NCBI GenBank assembly: GCA_030598385.1
Contig: JAUVQB010000033.1
Location: 1 to 9,690 of the forward strand
DNA length: 9,690 nucleotides
Reading direction: 5' to 3'
Origin: Alphaproteobacteria bacterium
Lineage (GTDB): Bacteria; Pseudomonadota; Alphaproteobacteria; Kiloniellales; JAKSDN01
Positions 1 through 6,324 of this stretch are shown one piece after another; the stretch's first letter is position 1; the number at the start of each line of letters is the position of its first letter. The notes under the pieces were generated by a model that worked only from the letters and a program-made list of their open reading frames with translations, was not told the origin of the DNA and searched no databases. The position numbers and the translations under genes are program-made.

Positions 1-1190
1 ACCATGGGCTGGCCGGCGACCTCGGCCAGCAGCTTGTTGGCTCTGCCCATGCGGGTAGACTGGCCGGCCGCCAAGACGACGGCGGCGATCCGCGGGGCCC
101 GCGCCGCGCCGGGCACGGCCTCCGACGTTTCCTCCGCCGCCCCCTCGACCGCCCCCTCGACCGCCTGGGCGCGGGGCAGGGGCCGGGCCGCGGTCTCCTT
201 CAACAGGCCGCCGGCGCCCATGGCCATGACCTCGGCCGGGCCTACCTCGAGACCCGCCACCAGGCGCTGCAGCACCCAGTCGAAGCCGTTCAGCTTGGGC
301 GAGCGGGCGCAGCCGGGCAGGCCGAGGACCGGCGTCTCCTCGACGCGCCCAAGGAGGATCAGGTTGCCCGGGTCGACCGGCATGCCGAAGTGTTCGATCG
401 CGCCGCCCGCGGCCACGATGCCGGCCGGCACCACGTCGCGGCGGTCGACGATGGCCGAGGCGCCGGAGACCAGCACGATCTCCGCTCCGGCATCATGTAG
501 ATCCGCGATCTCTCGCGCGATCTCGTCCGCTTGGTGCCCGCAGCGCGTCTCGCTCAAGAGCCGGCAATCGAGCGCGGCCAGGCGGCCCTCGACGGCGGCG
601 CGGGTCTTGTCCAGCAGGCTCGCCTTCAGGCCGGGCAGGCGGGTTTGAACCAATGCGACCCGGCGCGGCCGGAAGGCGGCGACCCTGAGAATCGGAGGGC
701 CGTCCCGGGCTCCGTCTTGGGCCCCGTCTTTTGCGGTGGCGAGGGCGCGGTCCAGCAGCTCGCCGGGAACCGCGAAGGGGATGATCTTGATGGTGGCCGC
801 CATCTGACGGGCCTCCACCGGCGCGTAGGGCGGCAGGGTGGCGACCGTCACCGCCTCGTCCAGAAGATTGAGCTCGTCGAGGCGCTCGCGGTCGGCCAAG
901 AGCAAGCCGCGGGCCTCGGCCATCAGGTTGCAGCGGCCGGTGAAGGCGGCGCTCGCCCGCAAGCCCGGACCGCGGAGCGCACCAGCGATGGCTTCGGCGG
1001 CCCGGTCCTCGTGCACGTCGCCCGGCTCAAGCCGTGCCGCCACGACGCTCTCGAGGCCGGCGGCGGCCAGGGCGGCGATATCCTCGGCGCTCAACCTGCG
1101 CCCCTTCTTGAAGTTGATTCCCTGTTGCACGACCGAATGGGCGAGCAGCGTGCCCTCCGCGTGCGTGAGCGGCATATCGCCGAAGATCAC
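1..1190 (-). CDS. Molybdopterin-binding / MobA-like nucleotidyltransferase fusion protein, partial at C-terminus
   Basis: The gene runs off the left edge; about 396 codons are visible. It starts at a GTG (1190-1188) whose bases overlap the TGA of the upstream XdhC gene (GTGA), with GGAG seven bases upstream. The first residues (VIFGDMPLTHAEGTLLAHS) match how this family usually begins, which supports that start. Residues about 1-150 form the conserved N-terminal region; about 175-320 form a MoeA/MogA-like molybdopterin-binding domain with SGASAIVDRRDVVP and LPGCARSPKLNGFDW. An Ala/Glu-rich linker (about 330-365) follows, then the start of a MobA/MocA nucleotidyltransferase with the nucleotide-binding loop LAAGQSTRMG and the Lys of NKLL. 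The family is thought to cytidylylate molybdopterin to give the MCD cofactor of xanthine-dehydrogenase/CO-dehydrogenase-type enzymes. The two XdhC-family genes just upstream fit that role. The rest of the transferase lies outside the window. Confidence 0.88.
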   Translation of the reverse strand, partial: MIFGDMPLTHAEGTLLAHSVVQQGINFKKGRRLSAEDIAALAAAGLESVVAARLEPGDVHEDRAAEAIAGALRGPGLRASAAFTGRCNLMAEARGLLLADRERLDELNLLDEAVTVATLPPYAPVEARQMAATIKIIPFAVPGELLDRALATAKDGAQDGARDGPPILRVAAFRPRRVALVQTRLPGLKASLLDKTRAAVEGRLAALDCRLLSETRCGHQADEIAREIADLHDAGAEIVLVSGASAIVDRRDVVPAGIVAAGGAIEHFGMPVDPGNLILLGRVEETPVLGLPGCARSPKLNGFDWVLQRLVAGLEVGPAEVMAMGAGGLLKETAARPLPRAQAVEGAVEGAAEETSEAVPGAARAPRIAAVVLAAGQSTRMGRANKLLAEVAGQPM

Positions 1191-1897
1191 GGCGTGGCTC
1201 CGGCTGGGGCCGGCCCAGCGCGGCGCACCTGGATGATCTGGGCGAGGATCGAGACGGCGATCTCCGCCGGGCTCTTGGCGCCGATGTCGAGCCCGACGGG
1301 GCCATGGATGCGGGCGAGCGCCGCCGCGTCGAAGCCCTGCGCGCGCAGCCTCTCCAGGCGCCGTTCCTGGGTTCGCCGGCTGCCCAGGGCGCCGATGTAG
1401 AAGGCCGGCGAGGCGAGCGCCGCCGCAAGCGCGGGGTCGTCCAATTTGGGATCGTGGGTCAGGGTCACGATCGCCGTCCGGTGGCCCGGCGCGAGGGTCC
1501 GGAGCGCCTCGTCGGGCCAATCGGTGATCAGCGCGACGTCGGGAAACCGCTCGCCGCTGGCCCAGGCCCGGCGCGGGTCCACCACCGTCACGTCGTAACC
1601 CGCGGCGACCGCGAGCGGCACCAACTGCTGTGCGATGTGCACCGCCCCCACGACGACGAGGCGCAGCGGCGGGTTGAACACCTGGATGAAGCGGTTTGCG
1701 TGCGGATCGAGAGCGCTGCGGTCGTCCCGGACAGCCTTCAGGATGTCCGCCACCTCAGCCTCGCCGAGCGCCAGGGCGCCGGCGACATCGCCCGCCTCGA
1801 TCAGCGCCTGGTCGCCGCTCTCCAGGTCGGTGACCAGCGCCGCCGGGCGCTTGCCCGCCTGGAGCCTCAGCAGACGGTCGAGCAGGTCGCGCTGCAT
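1187..1897 (-). CDS. XdhC-family protein, C-terminal Rossmann domain (molybdenum hydroxylase maturation)
   Basis: This 236-residue protein has the XdhC C-terminal domain. A Rossmann-type segment carries VVVGAVHIAQ (about 81-90) and VTVVDPRRAW, followed by LTHDPKLDDPAL (about 146-157), YIGALGSRRT (167-176) and the terminal signature IHGPVGLDIGAKSPAEIAVS (about 197-216). XdhC proteins bind molybdenum cofactor, protect it, and help insert the sulfurated form into xanthine-dehydrogenase-type enzymes. In many bacteria one protein holds both XdhC halves. Here the N-terminal half is the separate gene 25 bases upstream, an arrangement also known from cox-type clusters. The ATG at 1897 has only weak ribosome-binding sequence (a G-rich run about 13 bases away, GGAA closer). 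The end overlaps the next gene by four bases, so the two are probably translationally coupled. Which molybdoenzyme it serves cannot be told from this window. Confidence 0.9.
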   Translation of the reverse strand: MQRDLLDRLLRLQAGKRPAALVTDLESGDQALIEAGDVAGALALGEAEVADILKAVRDDRSALDPHANRFIQVFNPPLRLVVVGAVHIAQQLVPLAVAAGYDVTVVDPRRAWASGERFPDVALITDWPDEALRTLAPGHRTAIVTLTHDPKLDDPALAAALASPAFYIGALGSRRTQERRLERLRAQGFDAAALARIHGPVGLDIGAKSPAEIAVSILAQIIQVRRAGPAPAGATP

Positions 1898-1922
1898 GGA
1901 TTCCGTTTCACTCCCCCCCGTA

Positions 1923-2291
1923 TCATTCCAAGGGCTCGACGTAGACGCGCACCGCGCCGCCGCAGGCCAATCCGACCTCCCAGGCCATTTCGTCTGTCAC
2001 GCCGTATTCGAGCAGCTTCGTTCCGCCCCCCGCCATCACGCCTTGGGCTTCGTGCACGACGGCGCCCTCGATGCAGCCGCCGGAGACCGAGCCGACCATG
2101 CGGCCGCGCTCGTCGACGGCGAGCTGGCTGCCGACAGGGCGCGGCGAGGAGCCCCAAGTCGCAATCACCGTCGCCAGGGCGACCTTCAGGCCTTCGTCCT
2201 GCCAGCGCGCCGCCGCAGACAGCACGTCATCGGCGGGCAGATCCTTCGCTTCGGAAGATCGCTGGTTCGGTGAAGGGGGTGGTTCGCTCAT
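1923..2291 (-). CDS. XdhC/CoxI-family protein, N-terminal domain only
   Basis: This small protein of 122 residues carries only the XdhC_CoxI domain. Visible signatures are ATWGSSPRPVGSQ (about 44-56), GSVSGGCIEGAVV (67-79) and the tail GVTDEMAWEVGLACGG (97-112), including the conserved Cys of SGGC and of ACGG. It most likely works with the XdhC C-terminal protein encoded next in the operon to process and deliver molybdenum cofactor. I chose the ATG at 2291 because CAGGA and GAGAGG lie just upstream; an ATG five codons earlier (2306) is possible but its nearest purine-rich site is about 13 bases away. The gap to the next gene is 25 bases, so an operon is likely. A run of 9-base tandem repeats lies upstream, between this gene and the oxygenase gene. 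Confidence 0.88.
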   Translation of the reverse strand: MSEPPPSPNQRSSEAKDLPADDVLSAAARWQDEGLKVALATVIATWGSSPRPVGSQLAVDERGRMVGSVSGGCIEGAVVHEAQGVMAGGGTKLLEYGVTDEMAWEVGLACGGAVRVYVEPLE

Positions 2292-2381
2292 CCTCTCATC
2301 CTGCATCTTGGGCCCGAATCCTCTTCGCCAGAATCGTCCTTCGCGACGGACCAGTCTAATGCGTCGGGCCTTCCTCGGCGA

Positions 2382-2413
2382 CCACTCCGGCCACTCCGGT
2401 CACTCCGGTCACC
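2382..2413. repeat. 9-base tandem repeat, about 3.5 copies
   Basis: Three consecutive 9-base units, ccactccgg, ccactccgg and tcactccgg, are followed by a partial fourth (tcacc). They sit in the gap between the oxygenase gene stop (2424) and the XdhC-type gene start (2291), inside what is probably one transcript. No protein gene is supported here. The perfect periodicity suggests slippage expansion. A regulatory role is possible but nothing shows it. Confidence 0.85.
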
Positions 2414-2423
2414 GGGATCGGGG

Positions 2424-3611
2424 TCAAGCGCCATTTTTCCGAAACTTGCCGGACAGATAACGCTGCAGTTGCCAAATCGGTTCTTCGAACGGACTGAGCG
2501 CCCCTTGCCGCGCCGCTCGCGCTTTCAGGCCGCCCGTCATCTGCGCCAGCAGCGCCAGGTCTTCTCGATGAAAGGTATCGAACATCTCGAACTCTAGCGG
2601 CAGCTTCGCCTCGGCGCCCGCGGCCTGCAACAGCTCCTCGTGGATGAGCTCGTAGGTGGTAAGCGAGGTGGACTCCGGCCCGGTCGGCAGGATACGGAAG
2701 ACATAGGCCCGATCTTCGACCAGGAAGCCGGTCAGGCTGGGCAAGACGGACAGCACCAATGAGGCTTCCAGATCCGCGTCCGCGAGCCCGGGAATGGCCC
2801 CGAGGCCGTCTGTGCCGGCGCCGGCCTCGCGGTGCACCCGGCGCGCCAAATAGTCCTCGCTGTTCGGAAACCGCAGCATCGTTGTCCCAGCCGGAGCCGA
2901 CTCGGTTTTGTGGGTGTTCGCCGGCCAGATCGGCTCCAACGAGCGGGCGTGGGTGCCTATGTGGTGATAACCCTCGACGAAATTCTCCACCATGACCTTC
3001 CAGTTCCACGGCGCCGGCCAGTCCTGCTTGCGCACGACGCCCATCTCCGCCAGGCGCCAATTGCTGAGGCGCGTGTCGAAATGCCCCAGGCGCTCCGCCA
3101 AGGGTCTCGCGTCCGGGTCGAAGGTGACGAAGATGAAGCCGTTCCAGATCTCGTGGCGGAATTCCGGCAAGGCGCAGTTCTCCGGATGGAAAACCTCGGA
3201 GCCGTCCATCAGGGGTGCGTTGCGAAGCTTGCCCGAGAGTTTGTAGGACCAGTGATGATAGGGGCAGACGAAGCCACGGATCCGCCCCGCATGCGTCTCC
3301 GGCCGCATGTCCACGCCGCGATGCCGGCACACGCGTGAAAGGACGCGGACGTTGGCTTCCTCGTCCCGTACCAGGAAGAGCGGCTCGTCCAGCACGTCGA
3401 CACAGAGATAGCTGCCCTCCCGCGGCAGCTCCGAGACGTGGCCCAGGAACAGCCAATCCGTCTCATGAACCCTGGCGCGCTCGAGTGTGAACCAGTCCGG
3501 GTCGTAATAGGTTTCCGGCGGCAGCGTGATCCGCGATCCTTGCGGTCGGCCGGCGCAGTCGTGGAGCTGCGTCTCCAGCCGCTCCATCCGGTTCGCCCTA
3601 TCGTTCGTCAT
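2424..3611 (-). CDS. Rieske-type ring-hydroxylating/N-demethylating oxygenase, alpha subunit
   Basis: The 395-residue protein is full length for a Rieske non-haem iron oxygenase alpha subunit. The Rieske [2Fe-2S] ligands are C95-R-H97 and C116-P-Y-H119 (CRHRG and CPYHHW). The mononuclear iron site follows as N210...E213-G-Y-H216....H221 (VENFVEGYHHIGTH), with a likely third ligand in the ED pair at 350-351. Members of this family take electrons from a separate reductase and hydroxylate aromatic rings or oxidatively demethylate quaternary amines. The motif layout looks closest to the choline monooxygenase/GbcA-like and phenylpropionate-dioxygenase-like groups, but the substrate cannot be named. 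No reductase gene is in the window. ATG 3611 is preferred, with a weak AGGCGA just upstream; an in-frame TTG at 3656 would add 15 residues. The upstream neighbour, 54 bases away, is an apparently damaged ABC permease, so this gene may have been coupled to uptake of its substrate. Confidence 0.92.
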   Translation of the reverse strand: MTNDRANRMERLETQLHDCAGRPQGSRITLPPETYYDPDWFTLERARVHETDWLFLGHVSELPREGSYLCVDVLDEPLFLVRDEEANVRVLSRVCRHRGVDMRPETHAGRIRGFVCPYHHWSYKLSGKLRNAPLMDGSEVFHPENCALPEFRHEIWNGFIFVTFDPDARPLAERLGHFDTRLSNWRLAEMGVVRKQDWPAPWNWKVMVENFVEGYHHIGTHARSLEPIWPANTHKTESAPAGTTMLRFPNSEDYLARRVHREAGAGTDGLGAIPGLADADLEASLVLSVLPSLTGFLVEDRAYVFRILPTGPESTSLTTYELIHEELLQAAGAEAKLPLEFEMFDTFHREDLALLAQMTGGLKARAARQGALSPFEEPIWQLQRYLSGKFRKNGA

Positions 3612-3665
3612 TCGCCTGCTCTCGCCAAGTCCGGGCTCATGATCCAAGCCGTTCAATCCGGCACC

Positions 3666-4250
3666 CTATTCGGCTTGGATTTCCTCGCGCATCCAGGCGA
3701 ACATTTGGCGCTCGAGGTCGATGTAGCCGGGTTCGGCAAGGAGCGCCTCCTTCTGGGTGTCGGCCGGCCCGAACCAGACCAGCAGTAGCGGGATGAAGGA
3801 GCCCGCCGGCAGATAGCGCGCGCCGGAAAAGGTCGGGTTGATCGCGGCGCGCATGTTGGCGAAGCAGCCCATGAAGACGTCCAGCGGGATCGCCAGGGCG
3901 CAAGCCGCGAAGAAGCTCACGAAGATGCGATAGACGCTGATGCCGATGTCGCTCAAATAGCCCTTCTCGGCGATCAGCCAGTAATGCGTCGCGATCACGT
4001 GCTGGGGCGACGGCGGAACCCGGCGGCTTTCCTCCGCCGTCAGATAATGGGCCGCTTCCCAAATTCCGAAAAACACCAGCACCCCCAGCACCCCCAGCAC
4101 CCCATAAACCAGCGCCTGGTTTCGCGTCACCGGGCTCAACAGACGCAGAACCCGCCTCGGAGGGCGAACACGGCCCGACCTGGAGCCCGGCCGATCATTC
4201 TTTGGCCGTACGGCGCCGGCGCCATTTCCCTGCGTCGCAGTCTCAGACAT
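3666..4250 (-). CDS. Shortened NitT/TauT-type ABC transporter permease with foreign C-terminal end (probable deletion chimera)
   Basis: The ATG at 4250 with GGGAGG ten bases upstream gives 194 residues. A TTG at 4283 would add eleven. A basic Pro/Arg-rich N-terminus (about 15-45) is followed by a membrane segment (about 47-66, containing GVLGVLGVL), a second (about 103-128) and a third (about 146-162, SFIPLLLVWFG). This order resembles the first half of SsuC/TauC-type permeases, which normally reach about 250-280 residues. After PADTQK (about residue 167, near base 3750) the expected membrane helices and the EAA loop that contacts the ATPase are missing. Instead there is a hydrophilic tail (EPGYIDLERQMFAWMREE) that looks like the C-terminus of a NitT/TauT-type ABC ATPase. 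I infer an in-frame deletion joining permease to ATPase. Transport function is probably lost. No substrate-binding protein gene is seen upstream. Confidence 0.75.
   Translation of the reverse strand: MSETATQGNGAGAVRPKNDRPGSRSGRVRPPRRVLRLLSPVTRNQALVYGVLGVLGVLVFFGIWEAAHYLTAEESRRVPPSPQHVIATHYWLIAEKGYLSDIGISVYRIFVSFFAACALAIPLDVFMGCFANMRAAINPTFSGARYLPAGSFIPLLLVWFGPADTQKEALLAEPGYIDLERQMFAWMREEIQAE
4074..4102. repeat. 9-base tandem repeat inside the permease gene
   Basis: Units of acccccagc (4081-4089 and 4090-4098) are flanked by partial copies. On the minus strand they encode Gly-Val-Leu repeated three times in the first membrane helix. The repeat keeps the reading frame, so it could change helix length by slippage. 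It resembles, but is not identical to, the 9-base repeat at 2382-2413. Confidence 0.8.
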
Positions 4251-4597
4251 GCGCGGTCCGCCTCCCGCTTTTCTTGCGAACAATGGGGTTGTTGTTTTTC
4301 GCTAAACGATCGTCACCCGCAGCATCGAACGGAATACCTCAAACGCGGCTTGGCATAAACCGCTGATGGGCGACACTAGCATTGTTTCGATTGAATGGTT
4401 TGGATTCCTGGTTCGAATTCCTGATGGGCGTAGCGCGGCGAAGAGCGGCGAGTTGGCGCCGACGTCCGGCATGGCCGCGGCCTCGATTTTGAGATTCTTG
4501 GGCTGGGCCTCAGATTTTGATAGGATCACCCTTTCGAACCGGCCCGGACAGGATCGCCGCGGGCTCAACGCCACAGGCAGAGAGAGGCAGGTGTCGG
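4251..4597. other. Divergent intergenic region between the ABC permease and ureohydrolase genes
   Basis: This stretch of about 350 bases separates two divergent genes. It holds a promoter candidate for the plus-strand gene (4498-4526) and a 10-base direct repeat ctgatgggcg (4363-4372 and 4421-4430). No convincing promoter for the minus-strand permease was found. Two small open frames cross it (plus 4366-4605, minus 4302-4574), but neither has a recognisable domain, and the codon use and position give no support. The lower GC of 4376-4425 than its surroundings suggests a regulatory rather than coding role. Confidence 0.5.
4498..4526 (+). promoter_or_regulatory. Candidate sigma-70-type promoter for the ureohydrolase gene
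   Basis: A -35-like TTGGGC (4498-4503) and a -10-like TAGGAT (4521-4526) are separated by exactly 17 bases. Transcription would begin near 4533 and leave a leader of about 65 bases before the ATG at 4598. The hexamers are matched by eye only and each departs from consensus. Confidence 0.42.
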
Positions 4598-5563
4598 ATG
4601 GCTAAGCACGGATACGAGAAGGGGCGTCTCGATCTGCCCTTCGTTGGCCTCTGTACCTTCGGCAAGCAGCCCGCCTGTCTCGACTGGGACGCGATCGACG
4701 CCGACATCGCGATCCTCGGCGCACCCTTCGACATGGGAACCCAGTACCGCGCCGGCGCGCGCTTCGGGCCGCGCTCGATCAGGGAGGCCTCGACCCTCTT
4801 CTCGTTCGGCCATGACGGGGCCTACGATTTCGAGGACGACGTCACCTATCTGCCGGTCGACAAGGTGCGCCTGGTCGACGTCGGCGACGCCGACATGATC
4901 CACACCGATACGATTCAGAGTCACGACAACATCGAGCTAGGGGTGCGCAAGATTCTCGAGGCGGGCGCGCTGCCGGTCGTGCTCGGCGGCGACCACTCGG
5001 TGCACATTCCCTGCATCCGCGCCTTCGACGACCAGGACCCGGTCCACATCATCCACGTGGACGCGCATCTCGATTTTGTCGACGAGCGACACGGCGTGCG
5101 CTACGGCCACGGCAACCCTTTGCGCCGCGCCTCGGAGATGAAACACGTCACCGGATTCACGCAGTTGGGCATTCGCAACGTCTCCTCATCCAACCGCCAG
5201 GACTACGAGGCGGCGCGCCAGGCCGGTTCGACCATTCTCTCCGTGCGTCATTGCCGGGAGCTCGGCCGCGACGGCGTGTTGGCGAAGATTCCCGATGGCG
5301 TGCGCTACTACGTGACCATCGACATCGACGGTTTCGATCCCTCCATCGCGCCGGGGACCGGCACGCCCAGCCACGGCGGCTTCGAGTACTACGAGGTTCT
5401 GGAGGTCTTGCAGGGGCTGGTCGAGAAGGGCGAAGTCGTCGGCATCGATCTGGTCGAGGTCGCGCCCGATTACGACCTGACCGGAAGCACCGCCTTCCTC
5501 GCCGCCCAGCTGCTGTTGAACTTCCTCGGCTACATCTACCATGCCAAAGGCAAGTCGGCCTGA
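4598..5563 (+). CDS. speB: Agmatinase-family ureohydrolase
   Basis: The 321-residue cytosolic enzyme belongs to the arginase/agmatinase family, which hydrolyses a guanidino group to urea and an amine with a two-metal (usually Mn) site. The metal ligands are all visible: H133 in GGDHS, D155, H157 and D159 in DAHLD, and D242 and D244 in TIDIDGFDPS, followed by the loop APGTGTPSHGG. Length and motif order are normal. The ATG at 4598 is chosen because AGG sits about six bases upstream and the protein then begins at the conserved GYEKGRLDLPF region; an earlier ATG at 4517 lies before the likely transcription start. If it is agmatinase it turns agmatine into putrescine. Other guanidino substrates (guanidinobutyrate, guanidinopropionate, guanidine itself) are handled by close relatives and cannot be excluded. 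It is transcribed away from the ABC/oxygenase block. No clear terminator follows the stop, so some read-through into the cold shock gene is possible. Confidence 0.9.
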   Translation: MAKHGYEKGRLDLPFVGLCTFGKQPACLDWDAIDADIAILGAPFDMGTQYRAGARFGPRSIREASTLFSFGHDGAYDFEDDVTYLPVDKVRLVDVGDADMIHTDTIQSHDNIELGVRKILEAGALPVVLGGDHSVHIPCIRAFDDQDPVHIIHVDAHLDFVDERHGVRYGHGNPLRRASEMKHVTGFTQLGIRNVSSSNRQDYEAARQAGSTILSVRHCRELGRDGVLAKIPDGVRYYVTIDIDGFDPSIAPGTGTPSHGGFEYYEVLEVLQGLVEKGEVVGIDLVEVAPDYDLTGSTAFLAAQLLLNFLGYIYHAKGKSA

Positions 5564-5623
5564 TGGCGCTTGCGGGCCGGTGGTTTGCTTCCCACTTGTG
5601 ATCGAGTCGCGGCGAGGCTATCT

Positions 5624-5772
5624 TTGACAGCAGCCAGTTCTAAACGTTGCTGGACGTGGTGGCTGCTTCGTGTCCTGCCGCCGCCGGCTTCTCTCCAGGA
5701 ATGACGTTATGACTGTCTCGCGCCGTGGCGTGGTGCCTGGCGTGCGCTAAATCGTTATGTGAGGCCTAAACC
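5624..5772 (+). promoter_or_regulatory. Promoter candidate and long structured leader of the cold shock gene
   Basis: A perfect TTGACA lies at 5624-5629, but the sequence 17 bases on (TTGCTG) is a poor -10, so the promoter is tentative. Between it and the start codon is a leader of roughly 115-120 bases. An 8-base inverted repeat, agcagcca (5629-5636) with tggctgct (5660-5667), can form a stem around a 23-base loop; its left arm overlaps the last base of the -35 box. Long structured leaders are known to control cold shock mRNAs in other bacteria. That this one does so is inference. Confidence 0.4.
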
Positions 5773-5982
5773 TTGATTACAGGAACCGTGAAGTGGTTCA
5801 ACCACACCAAGGGCTATGGATTCATCCAGCCGGATGGTGGCGGAGCCGACGCCTTTGTGCACATCTCGGCCGTAGAGCGGTCCGGGATTCCCGATCTCGT
5901 CGAGGGTCAGAAAGTCGAGTACGAACTCGTCACTGGCCGCAACGGCAAGCAAGCGGCTGATAACCTCAAGCTCGTCGGCTAA
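5773..5982 (+). CDS. cspA: CspA-type cold shock protein with TTG start
   Basis: This 69-residue protein is a single cold shock domain, a small beta-barrel that binds single-stranded RNA and DNA and melts RNA structure. It has VKWFN (6-10), the RNP1 motif KGYGFI (13-18) and RNP2 DAFVHI (26-31), with the usual QPDGGG turn between them. The start is TTG: a TAA stands in frame two codons upstream, no ATG is available, and GAGG (5761-5764) sits eight bases ahead, which is good spacing. The protein otherwise has the normal family length. It is followed within about 25 bases by a strong intrinsic terminator, so it is probably transcribed alone or as the end of a transcript from the ureohydrolase gene. 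The family is often multi-copy in alphaproteobacteria, and whether this copy is cold-induced cannot be read from the sequence. Confidence 0.93.
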   Translation: MITGTVKWFNHTKGYGFIQPDGGGADAFVHISAVERSGIPDLVEGQKVEYELVTGRNGKQAADNLKLVG

Positions 5983-6008
5983 TCGCAACAGCAGCCACGA
6001 CCAGAACG

Positions 6009-6041
6009 CCCCCTGGGTTGCACCCGGGGGGTTTTCTTTTT
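6009..6041 (+). terminator. Rho-independent terminator of the cold shock gene
   Basis: The arms ccccctgggt (6009-6018) and acccgggggg (6022-6031) form a 10-base-pair, very GC-rich stem with a TGC loop and one G-U wobble. It is followed at once by ttttcttttt (6032-6041). This is a textbook intrinsic terminator 27 bases after the cold shock stop codon. Confidence 0.95.
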
Positions 6042-6324
6042 GGCCCATGTCAAATGTGGGGTCGATTTAGGGGTCGATTGCGGGCGTTTCGCCCAGCCAT
6101 GGCATCGTCCCCGCGTGAGACGAGCCGTTCCGCATGAAATGCCTTGAAACCCATGACGATCGAGGCCTCGCGAATCCTGGGCGGGTAAAAAAATTTCGTT
6201 GTGCCTCTTGAAGATTGTGCGTTGCAACATAACTTATAATCACTCTAAGAAATATGGTAAGCGCCTAGTTATACTGTGTTATTAGAGCCGAAATTCGCTC
6301 CACCCTGGCACGAAGGATCCAGAC
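6042..6324. promoter_or_regulatory. Intergenic region with AT-rich promoter island upstream of the peroxiredoxin gene
   Basis: The stretch from the terminator to the peroxiredoxin ATG holds no supported gene. Its first half has a 12-base-period direct repeat of ggggtcgatt (6058-6067, 6070-6079), a small GGGCG-TTT-CGCCC hairpin (6082-6094) and a 10-base palindrome cgaggcctcg (6161-6170). From about 6186 to 6295 it becomes strikingly AT-rich. That part contains a perfect -10-like TATAAT (6235-6240), a TATACT (6270-6275) and the palindrome GTTGCAAC (6221-6228). No -35 box sits at ideal spacing (TTGTGC is 14 bases away, TTGAAG 21), which may point to activator-dependent transcription, but no named regulator site is recognised. 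Confidence 0.5.

Noticed and set aside
531..2359. Long plus-strand open frames (531-1400, 1304-2359) opposite the molybdenum maturation genes
   Set aside because: They are antisense to three genes with clear family motifs, and their products are low-complexity and unrecognisable.
2356..3456. Minus-strand open frame of 366 codons overlapping the Rieske oxygenase in another frame
   Set aside because: The oxygenase frame contains all iron ligands in order. The overlapping frame is Arg/Gly-rich without motifs, and it ends in the 9-base repeat.
4410..4421. GGTTCGAATTCC resembling a tRNA T-loop
   Set aside because: The flanking bases do not form the 5-bp T-stem, and no acceptor stem, anticodon arm or D-arm can be built around it.
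4302..4605. Small open frames on both strands in the permease/ureohydrolase gap (minus 4302-4574, plus 4366-4605)
   Set aside because: Neither has a convincing ribosome binding site or a recognised domain. The plus one overlaps the start of the ureohydrolase gene in another frame, and both cover the likely promoter.
5702..5714. tgacgttatgact as an enterobacterial-style cold box in the csp leader
   Set aside because: Only the first six bases resemble the known element, and that element is not established in alphaproteobacteria.
6082..6094. GGGCG-TTT-CGCCC hairpin as a second terminator
   Set aside because: There are only five base pairs and no T-run on either strand. The real terminator at 6009-6041 lies just before it.
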